The notes: generated from the letters alone by a model not told the origin. Positions 1 through 8,866 are shown, counted from the stretch's first letter. The stretch is DNA of 64,000 bases from Clostridium sp. CAG:413 (GCA_000431775.1 FR888230.1:41364-105363); one strand, 5' to 3'. Translations and numbers: made by a program.

Positions 1-886
1 AAAAGACGGCTGCAAGGGCGACCCGGAGCTTGACAGGCTCGACCATATCGTCGCCAAATGCCGCAAAGCGGGGCTTTATGTGATATTCGACCTTCACTCC
101 GCCCCCGGCTTCCAAAACAACGATATTTCCTGCGGCAAAGCGGATTCATGCCGCTTCTTTGAGCAGGGCAAGGAGGGCTTCGAGGCAAGGAACGCCGCCG
201 TGCGCCTTTGGTCACTCCTCGCCGCCCACTACAAGGACGAGCCTGCGGTGGCGGGCTACGACCTGCTCAACCGCCCGCTGCTCAGAGTCGCCGATTGGGA
301 AAAATCGCTTGATACGCTGCACAAATTCTATTACAGGGCGTTCAGGGCGATAAGAAACAGCGGCTCGGAGCAGATAGTAATCATGCAGGCCGCCCACGGA
401 GCGGATACCCTGCCCGACCCCGCCAAATACGAGGGTAAGAACGTCGCCTTCGGCCTCTATTCGCACTTCCACACCACCTTTGAGACCGACGCGCTCGTCA
501 AATCCCTCGGAGCAAGAGGCGGCAGGCGCGTGCCGTTCATCGTGTGTAAATTACGCACCGACGTCAGCCCGGAATACCCGCTCTCGGCTCTCAGCGACGC
601 CGGCGTTTCATGGCTCATCGGCGATTTCAAGGGCAGCGGCGCATCCGCGCTCTACTACGGAGTTGCGGGCGGCGCCGATATAGCCGCCGACGGCTATGAA
701 GAGATAGCTTCAAATCTTGCTGGCGCTGCGGCAACGCCCCAGCTCACCGAGAATACGGAGCTTGCCGCCGAGCTGAAGGTGCAGTTCGGCAGGCGCTACT
801 CCGCCGCATCAAGCGAAAGCATCGAGAAGCCCGAAAAAGGCTTCAAATTCAAGCTCGGCTTCAACGCCGTTGTCGGCGTAAAATAA
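1..886 (+). CDS. GH5-like protein with both catalytic glutamates replaced (3' part)
   Basis: The reading frame is open from base 2, so the 5' end lies outside the window. The fold is recognisable as glycoside hydrolase family 5: the segment FDLHSAPGFQNN matches the conserved beta-strand 3/loop of GH5, and GLYSHFH resembles the substrate-site His/Tyr strand. The acid/base motif, normally N-E-P, reads N-R-P (Arg codon 272-274). At the nucleophile strand PFIV-C-K-L-R, the usual G-E-F/W is replaced, with Lys at 548-550. The protein is therefore probably not a retaining hydrolase; it may bind sugar or be a relic. The C-terminal ~50 residues are not recognised. It is followed after 21 nt by a metallo-beta-lactamase-fold gene, probably co-transcribed. 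Confidence 0.75.
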   Translation, partial: KDGCKGDPELDRLDHIVAKCRKAGLYVIFDLHSAPGFQNNDISCGKADSCRFFEQGKEGFEARNAAVRLWSLLAAHYKDEPAVAGYDLLNRPLLRVADWEKSLDTLHKFYYRAFRAIRNSGSEQIVIMQAAHGADTLPDPAKYEGKNVAFGLYSHFHTTFETDALVKSLGARGGRRVPFIVCKLRTDVSPEYPLSALSDAGVSWLIGDFKGSGASALYYGVAGGADIAADGYEEIASNLAGAAATPQLTENTELAAELKVQFGRRYSAASSESIEKPEKGFKFKLGFNAVVGVK

Positions 887-907
887 GCGCAGGATAAGGG
901 GAAAGAT

Positions 908-2218
908 ATGGGATCGAAATTCGGCTTTGCGGGTCTGCCCGCCTATGAGGGCGGCTCACCCATAGATGAAATATTCAATTGCGGCGGCGCGCTTGCGGAC
1001 GACACCGACTCCGCTACGCCCGAGGACGCATATATGCAGATAGTGCGGGACACTTCCGAGGATGAGTTCCTCGCCTACTGCCGAAGGCTCGAGTCGGAGG
1101 GCTTCACCGCCGTCTATGACCGCGGGAATTCCGCCGGGCTTTATCGCCAATATGAAAGAGGCGGCAGGATCGTCGATGAAAGAGGCGGCAGGCTCGTCTA
1201 TACTTATTATATCTATGCCGAGCGCACGGCAAGGATAATCTCGGAGGGGCGCACCTGCACCGTCGTCGAATTCTCGGGCGGCGGCGAAAACACGCTCGGC
1301 GACACGGCGCTGATGCAGTTCAGCCTCTACTATTCTGATATGATACACGGCACGACCTGCGACTGCGGCATGATGTATGTATTACGGCTGCGGAACAACG
1401 AGCTTATCATCGTTGACGGCGGCGAATACGAGCAGAGCACCGAGGAGGCGGTCAATGAATTCATGGAGCGCATCCATGCCCTGACCGGCACACCGAGGGG
1501 CGGCAGGATAACGATAGCCGCATGGTACTGCACCCATGACCACAACGACCACATGGACTTTTTCTCAAAGCTCATTCGCTTCCGTTCGGACGAGCTGGAG
1601 CTGAAGCGGGTGATGTTCAACCTGCCGTCGGCGAGGCTTCAGCCGCACAGCGACCCCTGCACCGCCCGCATGAGGAGCAGGATAAGCAAAGCATATCCGA
1701 ATGTCAAGTTCCTGAAGCTCCACACGGGTCAGCGCTTCACGCTCGGCAACGCGGCAGTCGAAGTGCTTGCCACCCACGAGGATATCCTGCCGAGACACCT
1801 TGCCGAGGGTATGTATTACGACGGCGTGAACGAGACCTCGACGATACTTAAAATAGAGTTCGAGGGTCAGTCGATACTCTTCCTTGCGGACGCCATTGAC
1901 ACCGTCGGCGAGATATTCCGCGAGCGCTTCGGCGGCGTGGGGCTTGAATGCACCTATCTCCAGGCGGCGCACCACTGCATAAACAGGGTCGAGGATATCT
2001 ATAATTCAGTCAAGGCAAAGGCTATCCTGATCCCTCAGTGCAGATATATCGCCGAGAGCCGCCACTACGATAATTACCGCCTCATCTGTGACTGCTACGG
2101 CGCAGAGAACACCTTCTTCGCCGGCGACTGCACCCGCATATGCTTCACCGACGGCCAAACCTCCCGCGTCGAATATTACCCCACCGTCGGCGGCAAATAC
2201 GACGGCTCGGAATATTGA
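908..2218 (+). CDS. Metallo-beta-lactamase-fold hydrolase
   Basis: 436 aa, no signal peptide. The metal-binding motif HxHxDH is present as H210-D-H212-N-D214-H215, and further metal-ligand candidates are an Asp in FLADAID and a His pair in QAAHHC. An N-terminal ~130-residue region precedes the fold (which begins around GTTCDCGMMYVLRL, with the typical VDGG strand) and is not recognised. Residues around 83-98 contain an exact in-frame tandem duplication of eight codons (see the repeat at 1154-1201). The substrate is unknown; the superfamily includes phosphodiesterases, lactonases and nucleases. An AAGGGGAAAG ribosome site precedes the ATG. It shares an orientation and a 21-nt gap with the upstream GH5-like gene. 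Confidence 0.8.
   Translation: MGSKFGFAGLPAYEGGSPIDEIFNCGGALADDTDSATPEDAYMQIVRDTSEDEFLAYCRRLESEGFTAVYDRGNSAGLYRQYERGGRIVDERGGRLVYTYYIYAERTARIISEGRTCTVVEFSGGGENTLGDTALMQFSLYYSDMIHGTTCDCGMMYVLRLRNNELIIVDGGEYEQSTEEAVNEFMERIHALTGTPRGGRITIAAWYCTHDHNDHMDFFSKLIRFRSDELELKRVMFNLPSARLQPHSDPCTARMRSRISKAYPNVKFLKLHTGQRFTLGNAAVEVLATHEDILPRHLAEGMYYDGVNETSTILKIEFEGQSILFLADAIDTVGEIFRERFGGVGLECTYLQAAHHCINRVEDIYNSVKAKAILIPQCRYIAESRHYDNYRLICDCYGAENTFFAGDCTRICFTDGQTSRVEYYPTVGGKYDGSEY
1154..1201 (+). repeat. In-frame tandem duplication, 2 x 24 bp
   Basis: Two adjacent 24-bp copies (1154-1177 and 1178-1201) differ at two positions and encode ERGGRIVD then ERGGRLVY in the metallo-beta-lactamase-fold gene. Reading frame is kept, so the duplication lengthens the protein by eight residues ahead of the catalytic domain. 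Confidence 0.85.
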
Positions 2219-2231
2219 TCCGATATACTAA

Positions 2232-2276
2232 ACCCGCCCCTTCGCCATGTAAATCACAGCAAAGGAGCGGGTCGTT
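2232..2276 (+). terminator. Hairpin terminator after the MBL-fold gene
   Basis: ACCCGC (2232-2237) pairs with GCGGGT (2267-2272), extended inward by CCTT/AAGG and GC/GC, and is followed by CGTTTTAT. It lies 14 nt after the upstream stop codon. The U-tract is short, so efficiency is uncertain. Confidence 0.55.
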
Positions 2277-2321
2277 TTATATGATATTTTAATATAATTA
2301 AAATGTATGGAGTTGGTTATT

Positions 2322-2765
2322 ATGATGCCTCGTGCGATAGAATATCGAGAATATAACCCAAGCGATATAGGGTATGTCAGAGATATTATTGAATATGATC
2401 TGGGATACAGTGTTTTGCCTGATGAGCTTGAGGGCAGGATAAATGAAATGCTTTCTCGCAATGATTACAAAATCTTTGTCGCCTGTGACGGAGAAAAAAC
2501 AGTCGGATTTGTCGGTATGGTTTCATTTATCGCATTTGAATTGAAAACCAAAGCCGCAAAGATCACCGCTCTTGCCGTTTCCATGGAATACAGAAAAAAC
2601 GGTATCGGCACCAAGCTGCTGAATTTAGTCGAAAACTATTGCAGAAGCAACAATATAGGCTTAGTGTCACTGAACAGCGGCTTGCCGAGGGAGGGCGCTC
2701 ACCTTTTTTATGAATCCAAGGGCTATATCAAAAAGAGTTATGGATTTGTTAAACAAATAGAATAG
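2322..2765 (+). CDS. GNAT family N-acetyltransferase
   Basis: 147 aa from the preferred ATG. The acetyl-CoA binding motif A is seen as YRKNGIGTKLL after strand ITALAVSMEY, and the C-terminal LFYESKGY motif is typical of GNAT enzymes. It would transfer an acetyl group from acetyl-CoA to an amine; the substrate cannot be read from the sequence. In-frame ATGs occur at 2307, 2322 and 2325; the GGAG at 2309-2312 sits 9 nt before 2322 and favours that start. The gene is clearly AT-richer than the flanking GC-rich genes and uses A/T-ending codons, pointing to recent acquisition together with the segment that follows. Confidence 0.85.
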   Translation: MMPRAIEYREYNPSDIGYVRDIIEYDLGYSVLPDELEGRINEMLSRNDYKIFVACDGEKTVGFVGMVSFIAFELKTKAAKITALAVSMEYRKNGIGTKLLNLVENYCRSNNIGLVSLNSGLPREGAHLFYESKGYIKKSYGFVKQIE

Positions 2766-3091
2766 AAAATCGCCAAAAGGGCGGACTCAGATAAAGATAA
2801 GCCGCCCTGTAAAAAGTCTTTTGCCCTGTGGCTTCGTTAAAAATGCTCGCAATATATCTCCATTATTCCTGCGCTTTTTGCCCCCACTTTTTATGTTCTA
2901 ATTTCATTGTAATCTTGTTTAGATTCAAGATTTCAAAAAACGGGGGCACAAAATGGAGCCATTTTTGAATTCCGGGGGCGCTTTTCGCCCCCAGATAGTG
3001 AAAGTGGAGGCACTTTCTGCCCCCACTCAAGATATGTTGAAGTGGTGCTAAAATACAGTTTAGATTTACCATACATACAAACAGGAAGTTA
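2766..3091. repeat. Non-coding stretch with GC-rich hairpin repeats
   Basis: After the acetyltransferase stop, AGGGCGG (2778-2784) pairs with CCGCCCT (2802-2808) and may act as a weak terminator. Four related GC-rich modules then occur: 2871-2887, 2941-2964, 2972-2994 and 3004-3026. Each has a run of five G or C flanking an A/T-rich core; those at 2972-2994 and 3004-3026 are near-perfect palindromes with a four- to five-base loop. Nothing here codes convincingly: the 69-codon minus-strand frame across it is made largely of these modules. It resembles dispersed intergenic repeats, but I cannot name the family. Confidence 0.6.
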
Positions 3092-3595
3092 TCATACCGC
3101 CTTTATTATTTTCTCTACATCTTTTTTTCTTGATAGCCATATAACTTTATCATCATATCTATCTAAAATACTTCTTATTTCTTTCAGATTTTTATCCTGA
3201 AAAGTTTCAGTCCATTTCAAAAGGTTATAGACCGATTTCAAAGTTTCTCTTTTTCCTTTTTGTATTCCCAATTTTCTTTTTATAGAGCGCATAATAATTC
3301 TACTTTTATATAAATAACCAGGCATATCTAAAACATATATTTTATCAGCTTCATCAAAACTTTGCTGTACCCAGGCATAATATACCCCCTCAACTATCCA
3401 CTCATCATTATTATATAATATTTCTTGTAATAACGCTTTTCGTTCATCAAGCGTTCTCTTTTTGCCATATTCTTTGGCGTTATTATCCCATTGAATATCA
3501 TCTAAGTCGAAATGGGAAATATTATACTTTTTTGAAAGTGCATTTGCTAAATAGGTTTTTCCAGAACTACTGCAACCAATAATATGTATTTTCAT
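3092..3595 (-). CDS. P-loop NTPase, adenylate-kinase/FlaR-like
   Basis: 167 aa. A Walker A motif stands at the very N-terminus (IIGCSSSGKT, residues 5-14), followed by the DLDDIQW segment typical of small kinase-like 'DNA topology modulation' (FlaR-type) and shikimate/adenylate-kinase-like proteins, then WIVEGVY. The phosphoryl acceptor is unknown. The coding sequence is strongly AT-rich (many AAA, TTT, ATA codons), unlike most of the window, and lies in the same low-GC block as the acetyltransferase. A GTGGAG ribosome site lies upstream of the ATG at 3595. It is downstream of, and co-oriented with, the rRNA methyltransferase gene, 40 nt away. Confidence 0.75.
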   Translation of the reverse strand: MKIHIIGCSSSGKTYLANALSKKYNISHFDLDDIQWDNNAKEYGKKRTLDERKALLQEILYNNDEWIVEGVYYAWVQQSFDEADKIYVLDMPGYLYKSRIIMRSIKRKLGIQKGKRETLKSVYNLLKWTETFQDKNLKEIRSILDRYDDKVIWLSRKKDVEKIIKAV

Positions 3596-3635
3596 AAGTC
3601 AGTATTCTCCACAATTCAAGTTTATCAAACTCCTT

Positions 3636-5285
3636 TTATTCCTGCTGAATCATCTTAAAATGCTTCAATGCGTCCACAATTGCACTTTCTTTATATTCTG
3701 GACACTGTGGCTGCCTGCTATCTTCATTTTTAGGTAAATTATAATTCTTTCCAACCTCAATTCCGCATTTTCTCTTTACCTGTGAAATATACAGATTGGA
3801 AACCTTCATGCCGGCATTATGTTCCGCCACATACTTCTTTATCTCATCATATGTTGCCTTAGTCTCTGCAGATGTTATATCCACATCATCAAGCTCAATC
3901 GTGACATTAATATAATCATCCGGTTTTTGTTTCAGTTGGGACAAAAGAGCTACCGTCTCCACATGGCCTGTGCGGGGAAACATATCGACGGGGGTAGCTT
4001 TCACGGCGGAATAGCCGAGGGAGGCGAAGGCGCCGCAGTCACGGGCGAGGGTAGCGGGGTCGCAGGAGACATAGACTATGCGCTCGGGCTGCATTGCTGC
4101 GGCGGTCTCGAGCATATCGGGCGAGCAGCCCTTTCTCGGCGGGTCGAGCACTATCACATCGGGTCTCACGCCCTTTGACCTTAGTATCTGAGCCGCCGCG
4201 GCAGCGTCGCCGCAGATGAATTCCGCATTCTCTATGCCGTTCAGGCGGGCGTTCGCTTTGGCGTCCTCTATCGCCTCCGGCACTATCTCGACGCCTATCA
4301 GCTTCTTTGCCTTTGACGCCATGGAAAGCCCTATCGTGCCCGCCCCGCAATAGAGGTCGAGCACCGTTTCGTTCCCCGTCAGCGAGGCGTACTCCGCCGC
4401 CTTATTATACAGCCGCTCCGCCTGGGTGCGGTTGACCTGATAAAACGACAGCGGGGATATCCTGAATCTCAGCGAGCAGAGGATATCCGTGATGCAGTCG
4501 CTGCCCCAAAGGGTGCGGCATTCGCCGCCGAGAATTACGTTTGTATCCTTGGTGTTGCTGTTGATGATTATGCTTTTTATGTTTTGATTTCGGCTTGTCA
4601 GCATTTGGACGAGCTTGTCCTCGGCGGGCAGGCTCCTGCCGTTTATCACGGCGCACGCCATTATCTCGCCGCTCTTCTCCCCTTTGCGGAGATAGATATG
4701 CCGCAGCAGGCCCTTATGGGCCGTCTCGTCGTAGACGGGCACGTTGAACTGCTTTATATAATCGGTGAATACGCCGAGGATATCCGCAAATTCCGTCGGC
4801 TGGAGCAGGCAGTCCGGGCAATGCACCACTCTGTGGCTGTGCGGCGAGAAAAAGCCTATCTTCAATTCGCCGTCCTGCATAGCAACAGGGTACTGCGCCT
4901 TGTTGCGGTAGCGTTTGTCGCTCTCGGCGGCGATTATCGGCTCGAATTCCGGCTCGACGCCGCCTATACGGCGGAAGCACTCCGCAACATGCTCCGCCTT
5001 TATCTTTGCCTCGGCGGCGTAATCCATGTGCGAGAACGCACAGCCTCCGCATCGCAGATACACGGGGCACTCCGGCTCGATTCTGTCGGGCGACGGCTTA
5101 TCCACGCTCTCCACCTTGGCGAAAGCGTAGGTCTTTTTTACCTTTAGGATATGCGCCGTTATTTCGTCGCCGGGCGCGGTGGCGGGCACAAATATCGCCA
5201 TGCCCTCATATCTGCCGACTCCGCTGCCGTTCGCCGAGCAGCTGTCTATGCGGAGCTTCACACGGTCGTTTTTCTTAATACTCAT
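3636..5285 (-). CDS. rlmD: 23S rRNA (uracil-C5)-methyltransferase, RlmD/RumA family, with C-terminal extension
   Basis: 549 aa from ATG 5285. An N-terminal TRAM domain (residues ~5-60) is followed by Fe-S cysteines (CPVYLRCGGC and a later CPDC), the SAM-binding motif LDLYCGAGTIGLS, and motifs LDPPRKGC and VYVSCDPATLARD, whose cysteine is the catalytic nucleophile. It would methylate a uridine of 23S rRNA with SAM. Beyond the usual end (GHVETVALLSQ) lies a ~90-residue extension, a form I recall from clostridial homologues. The DNA of this extension (3636 to ~3945) is much AT-richer than the rest of the gene. A TTG at 5300 is an alternative start, but ATG 5285 lies 4 nt after the upstream CPBP stop and fits an operon. 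Confidence 0.88.
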   Translation of the reverse strand: MSIKKNDRVKLRIDSCSANGSGVGRYEGMAIFVPATAPGDEITAHILKVKKTYAFAKVESVDKPSPDRIEPECPVYLRCGGCAFSHMDYAAEAKIKAEHVAECFRRIGGVEPEFEPIIAAESDKRYRNKAQYPVAMQDGELKIGFFSPHSHRVVHCPDCLLQPTEFADILGVFTDYIKQFNVPVYDETAHKGLLRHIYLRKGEKSGEIMACAVINGRSLPAEDKLVQMLTSRNQNIKSIIINSNTKDTNVILGGECRTLWGSDCITDILCSLRFRISPLSFYQVNRTQAERLYNKAAEYASLTGNETVLDLYCGAGTIGLSMASKAKKLIGVEIVPEAIEDAKANARLNGIENAEFICGDAAAAAQILRSKGVRPDVIVLDPPRKGCSPDMLETAAAMQPERIVYVSCDPATLARDCGAFASLGYSAVKATPVDMFPRTGHVETVALLSQLKQKPDDYINVTIELDDVDITSAETKATYDEIKKYVAEHNAGMKVSNLYISQVKRKCGIEVGKNYNLPKNEDSRQPQCPEYKESAIVDALKHFKMIQQE

Positions 5286-5289
5286 TCGA

Positions 5290-6273
5290 TCAACCCACAA
5301 ATCTCACATAACGCGAGGTAATATATATCATAATGCCGATAGCGATAAGCATCGGTATATTCAGCACGAACGCGCCGTATCTCTGCCGCCTTGAGAGGGT
5401 GGTCGCGGGCGGCGTGAGCTTCCTCGGCGCCTTGACCATCACAAAGATGACCGAGCCTATTATGCTCACGGCGTAGAGCGCTATCAGCACTATGTTATAT
5501 GCCTTGCCGAGCAGCGCCGTGTCGGTGATATCCCTCGCCATGAATTCAATCAGCACGGAATAGGCATTATTGCAGAAGTGGATGAGCACGCCCGTCCAGA
5601 GGCTGCCCGTGATGCAGACGGCATAGCCGATGCCGAGACCCGCTATGAACGCGAACGGTGCCTGAATGAGATTGCCGTGGAGCACCGCAAAGAGCACGGC
5701 GGACGCAACTATCGCAAAACGGTCGCCGTAGCGGCGGAGCGGCTGCATTATAACGCCCCTTATCGCCAGCTCCTCGGTCAGAGGAGGCACGACGGCAACC
5801 ATGATGAAGTAGACTATCCTGCCGAAGACATCGTCCGTCACCTCGTAGTCGGGCGAGGAGAGCTTGAAGCCGATACTGTCCATGACGGAGACAAAGACGC
5901 TCGAAGCATAGTTGCCCGCAAGGCAGACAAAGAAGCCGAAGAATACGGCAAAGACCATCAGCCTGACGCTCACGGGTCTGTCAAAGGCAAAGACATTCAC
6001 ATTCGTCCTGCGGCGCAGATAAAAACCGCCTATCGCGAAGGGCAGCATCAGCCCGAATACCGAGAGCAGTATAGTGACCGCGTCCTGAAAAACGGGGCTG
6101 GAATTGTATATGCTGCTCAGCGGCTCAAACACCAGCGGCAGGGTCAGCAGATTCTGCAAAACGACATATGCGATAACGCACAGACCCGCCACTCTTCCTA
6201 TGACCTTTATCTGCTTCCTGTCACGCTCGTTGCGCAGGTATCTTTCGGGGGAAAAATAGTATTGCTCGTTCAA
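5290..6273 (-). CDS. CPBP family intramembrane glutamic protease
   Basis: 327 aa with about eight hydrophobic segments. The three signature motifs of CPBP (Abi/CAAX-like) proteases are present: EELAIRG (EExxxR) around residue 168, FAVLHGN (FxxxH) and HFCNNAY (HxxxN). The family cleaves within the membrane; the substrate is not known here, and related proteins process prenylated proteins or confer self-immunity to bacteriocins. The start is TTG at 6273, supported by AAAGGTG 8 nt upstream and by a promoter at 6314-6342. The gene runs into rlmD with a 4-nt gap, so the two are probably co-transcribed. Confidence 0.88.
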   Translation of the reverse strand: MNEQYYFSPERYLRNERDRKQIKVIGRVAGLCVIAYVVLQNLLTLPLVFEPLSSIYNSSPVFQDAVTILLSVFGLMLPFAIGGFYLRRRTNVNVFAFDRPVSVRLMVFAVFFGFFVCLAGNYASSVFVSVMDSIGFKLSSPDYEVTDDVFGRIVYFIMVAVVPPLTEELAIRGVIMQPLRRYGDRFAIVASAVLFAVLHGNLIQAPFAFIAGLGIGYAVCITGSLWTGVLIHFCNNAYSVLIEFMARDITDTALLGKAYNIVLIALYAVSIIGSVIFVMVKAPRKLTPPATTLSRRQRYGAFVLNIPMLIAIGIMIYITSRYVRFVG

Positions 6274-6313
6274 TTTATATCACCTTTCCGGAATTAAACT
6301 GTTACTTTTACTT

Positions 6314-6342
6314 ATTTTAACTCAAAAGGCGGCTTCATACAA
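6314..6342 (-). promoter_or_regulatory. Sigma-A type promoter for the CPBP-rlmD operon
   Basis: On the minus strand TTGTAT (6337-6342) and TAAAAT (6314-6319) are spaced by 17 nt, about 40 nt before the TTG start. Recognised by eye. Confidence 0.5.
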
Positions 6343-6382
6343 GTATTTTTAATTAATCAATTGTAAAAATTCTGTTGTAATA

Positions 6383-6411
6383 TTGACTTTTTTGGTGTAA
6401 ACTTATAGGGT
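6383..6411 (+). promoter_or_regulatory. Possible promoter for glgP
   Basis: TTGACT (6383-6388) is followed 17 nt later by TAGGGT (6406-6411), a poor -10; TATAGG at 6404 gives a 15-nt spacer instead. The position is right for glgP, whose GGAGG is at 6439-6443. It is divergent from the CPBP promoter. Confidence 0.35.
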
Positions 6412-6448
6412 AAGTAATTTGGCTTACAGTTTCTTTACGGAGGATAGT

Positions 6449-8866
6449 ATGAATAACAACATCACAAAGAAGACGCTCGAGGAGCTTATCCGAGCCAAGC
6501 TCTCGCATCTTTTCGGCGTTGAGCCGGAGGACGCGACCAACGACCAGTTCTACCGTGTGCTCTCGATAATCTCGAGAGATATGGTCAGGGACATCCGCAG
6601 GGATTTCAACGCGGAGTCGAAGGAAGCGGGGCAGAAGAAGGTTTATTACCTCTGCATGGAGTTCCTCATGGGCAGAAGCCTCAAAAACACTCTCTACAAT
6701 CTCAACATGACCGAGACCGCAAGGAAGGTCCTTGACGGCTTCGGCGTGAAGCTCGACAAGCTCTATGACTGCGAGCCGGATGCGGGTCTCGGCAACGGCG
6801 GTCTGGGCAGGCTTGCCGCCTGCTACCTTGACGCCCTGGCAAATCAGGGCTACAGAGGCATGGGCTACTCGATACTCTATGAATACGGCATTTTCAAGCA
6901 GAAGATAATCGACGGCTGGCAGACGGAGATGCCCGATTTCTGGCTCCCCGGCGGCGAAGTATGGCTCGTGCCCAGAGAGGATAAGACCGTTGAGGTCAAG
7001 TTCGAGGGCAAGGTCGAGGACAGCTGGGATAACGACTTCCACCAGGTCGAGCTTGTCGGCTGCAAGACCGTCAAGGCAGTCCCCTATGATATGATGGTGC
7101 CCGGCAAGGACGGCAGAGGCGTTGCAGTGCTGCGTCTGTGGTCGGCGAAGGTCGACGGCATCGACATGGCAATGTTCAACCAGGGCGATTACATGAGAGC
7201 CATGGAGGAGAAGGCTATGGCGGAGGTCATCAGCAAGGTGCTCTACCCCGCCGACAATCACCCCGAGGGCAAGAGCCTCAGGCTGCGCCAGCAGTATTTC
7301 CTCGTCTCCGCCTCGATACAGGATATCGTCGCAAGGCACCTCAGGGATTACACCACCCTTGAGAATTTCGCCGAGAAGAACGCTATCCACATCAACGACA
7401 CTCACCCCACCCTTGCAATCCCCGAGCTGATGAGAATTCTGCTCGACGAATGCGGCTACGGCTGGGACGACGCCTACTCAGTGGTCGAGCAGGTCTGCGC
7501 CTACACCAATCACACCGTCATGGCAGAGGCTCTCGAATGCTGGAGCGAGGAGCTCTTCAGCCGCCTGCTGCCGAGAATATATCAGATAGTCAAAGAGATA
7601 GACAAGCGCTTCAGAAGCAAGATCTGGGAGCTGACCGGCGACTCCGCCAAGGTCGAGCGCATGGCGATAATCTCAAACGGCGTCGTCAGGATGGCCAACC
7701 TCTGCGTGGCGGTCTGCCACAAGGTCAACGGCGTATCCGCCCTCCACAGCGAGATACTCAAGAACAGCGTATTCAAGGATTTCTATACCCTTGAGCCGGA
7801 TAAATTCACCAACGTCACCAACGGCATTGCTCACCGCCGCTGGCTCTGCCAGGCGAACCCCCGCCTGTCGTCATATATCACCTCGCTTATCGGCGACGGC
7901 TTCGTTTACGACGGCGACGAGCTGCTCAAGCTCAGAAAGTACAAGGACGACGCAGCTGTCCTCTCAGACCTGCGTAAGATAAAGACAGCCAACAAGGAGG
8001 ATTTCGCCGCTCTCGTCAAGAGCAGGACGGGCATAACGCTCGACCCGACCTCGATATTCGACGTTCAGGTCAAGAGGCTGCACGAATATAAGCGCCAGCA
8101 CCTCAACGCCTTCAACATCCTTGCAAAATATCTTGAGATAAAGGCGAATCCTAACGGCAATTACACCCCGCACACCTATATCTTCGGCGCAAAGGCTGCC
8201 TCCGGCTATTTTATGGCAAAAAAGATAATCGAATTCATCTGTGCCCTTTCAAAGCTCATTGACAATGACCCCGACGTAAAGGATCTGATGAAGGTCGTTT
8301 ACATGGAGGATTATAACGTCACCATGGCGGAGGCTCTCATGCCCGCCGCCGATATCAGCGAGCAGATATCCCTTGCGGGCACCGAGGCAAGCGGCACTGG
8401 CAACATGAAGCTCATGCTCAACGGCGCAATAACCCTCGGCACGATGGACGGCGCAAACGTCGAGATACACGACGCCGTGGGCAAGGATAATATCCTCATC
8501 TTCGGCATGACGACCCCCGAAGTCAACGACCTCAAGCGCAGCGGCTATGTCCCGCAGAATTACTACAACAACAACGCCGAGATACACGAGATAATCGAAT
8601 TCATCAACAAGGGCATCGGCGGCAAGACCTTCGGCGAGATAGGCGGCACGATAGTCTATCACGACCCCTATATGGTGCTTGCGGACTTTGCGGATTACCG
8701 CAGGATGCAGAAGCGCGCCGAGGAGATATGGCACGACACCGCAAGGTGGGATAAGATGTCGCTGATGAATATCTCGGGCGCGGGCCGCTTTGCCGCTGAC
8801 AGAGCGATAAACGAATACGCCGAGAATATCTGGCACGCAGATAAGCTCATCTTCCCCGCAAAATGA
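6449..8866 (+). CDS. glgP: Glycogen/maltodextrin phosphorylase
   Basis: 805 aa, the usual length for GT35 phosphorylases. It uses phosphate to release glucose-1-phosphate from alpha-1,4-glucans, with pyridoxal phosphate as cofactor. Visible hallmarks are GLGNGGLGRLAACYLDALA near the N-terminus, the INDTHPTLAIPELMR and KRLHEYKRQHLN segments, and the PLP-lysine region GTGNMKLMLNGA near residue 650. ATG 6449 is chosen because GGAGG (6439-6443) lies 5 nt upstream; an in-frame TTG at 6419 has no site. No other glycogen gene is in the window. The stop overlaps the tadA start by four bases, so the two are translationally coupled. Confidence 0.96.
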   Translation: MNNNITKKTLEELIRAKLSHLFGVEPEDATNDQFYRVLSIISRDMVRDIRRDFNAESKEAGQKKVYYLCMEFLMGRSLKNTLYNLNMTETARKVLDGFGVKLDKLYDCEPDAGLGNGGLGRLAACYLDALANQGYRGMGYSILYEYGIFKQKIIDGWQTEMPDFWLPGGEVWLVPREDKTVEVKFEGKVEDSWDNDFHQVELVGCKTVKAVPYDMMVPGKDGRGVAVLRLWSAKVDGIDMAMFNQGDYMRAMEEKAMAEVISKVLYPADNHPEGKSLRLRQQYFLVSASIQDIVARHLRDYTTLENFAEKNAIHINDTHPTLAIPELMRILLDECGYGWDDAYSVVEQVCAYTNHTVMAEALECWSEELFSRLLPRIYQIVKEIDKRFRSKIWELTGDSAKVERMAIISNGVVRMANLCVAVCHKVNGVSALHSEILKNSVFKDFYTLEPDKFTNVTNGIAHRRWLCQANPRLSSYITSLIGDGFVYDGDELLKLRKYKDDAAVLSDLRKIKTANKEDFAALVKSRTGITLDPTSIFDVQVKRLHEYKRQHLNAFNILAKYLEIKANPNGNYTPHTYIFGAKAASGYFMAKKIIEFICALSKLIDNDPDVKDLMKVVYMEDYNVTMAEALMPAADISEQISLAGTEASGTGNMKLMLNGAITLGTMDGANVEIHDAVGKDNILIFGMTTPEVNDLKRSGYVPQNYYNNNAEIHEIIEFINKGIGGKTFGEIGGTIVYHDPYMVLADFADYRRMQKRAEEIWHDTARWDKMSLMNISGAGRFAADRAINEYAENIWHADKLIFPAK

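Noticed and set aside
2863-3072. 69-codon minus-strand frame
   Set aside because: Built mostly from the GC-rich hairpin modules; no ribosome site, and composition unlike protein.
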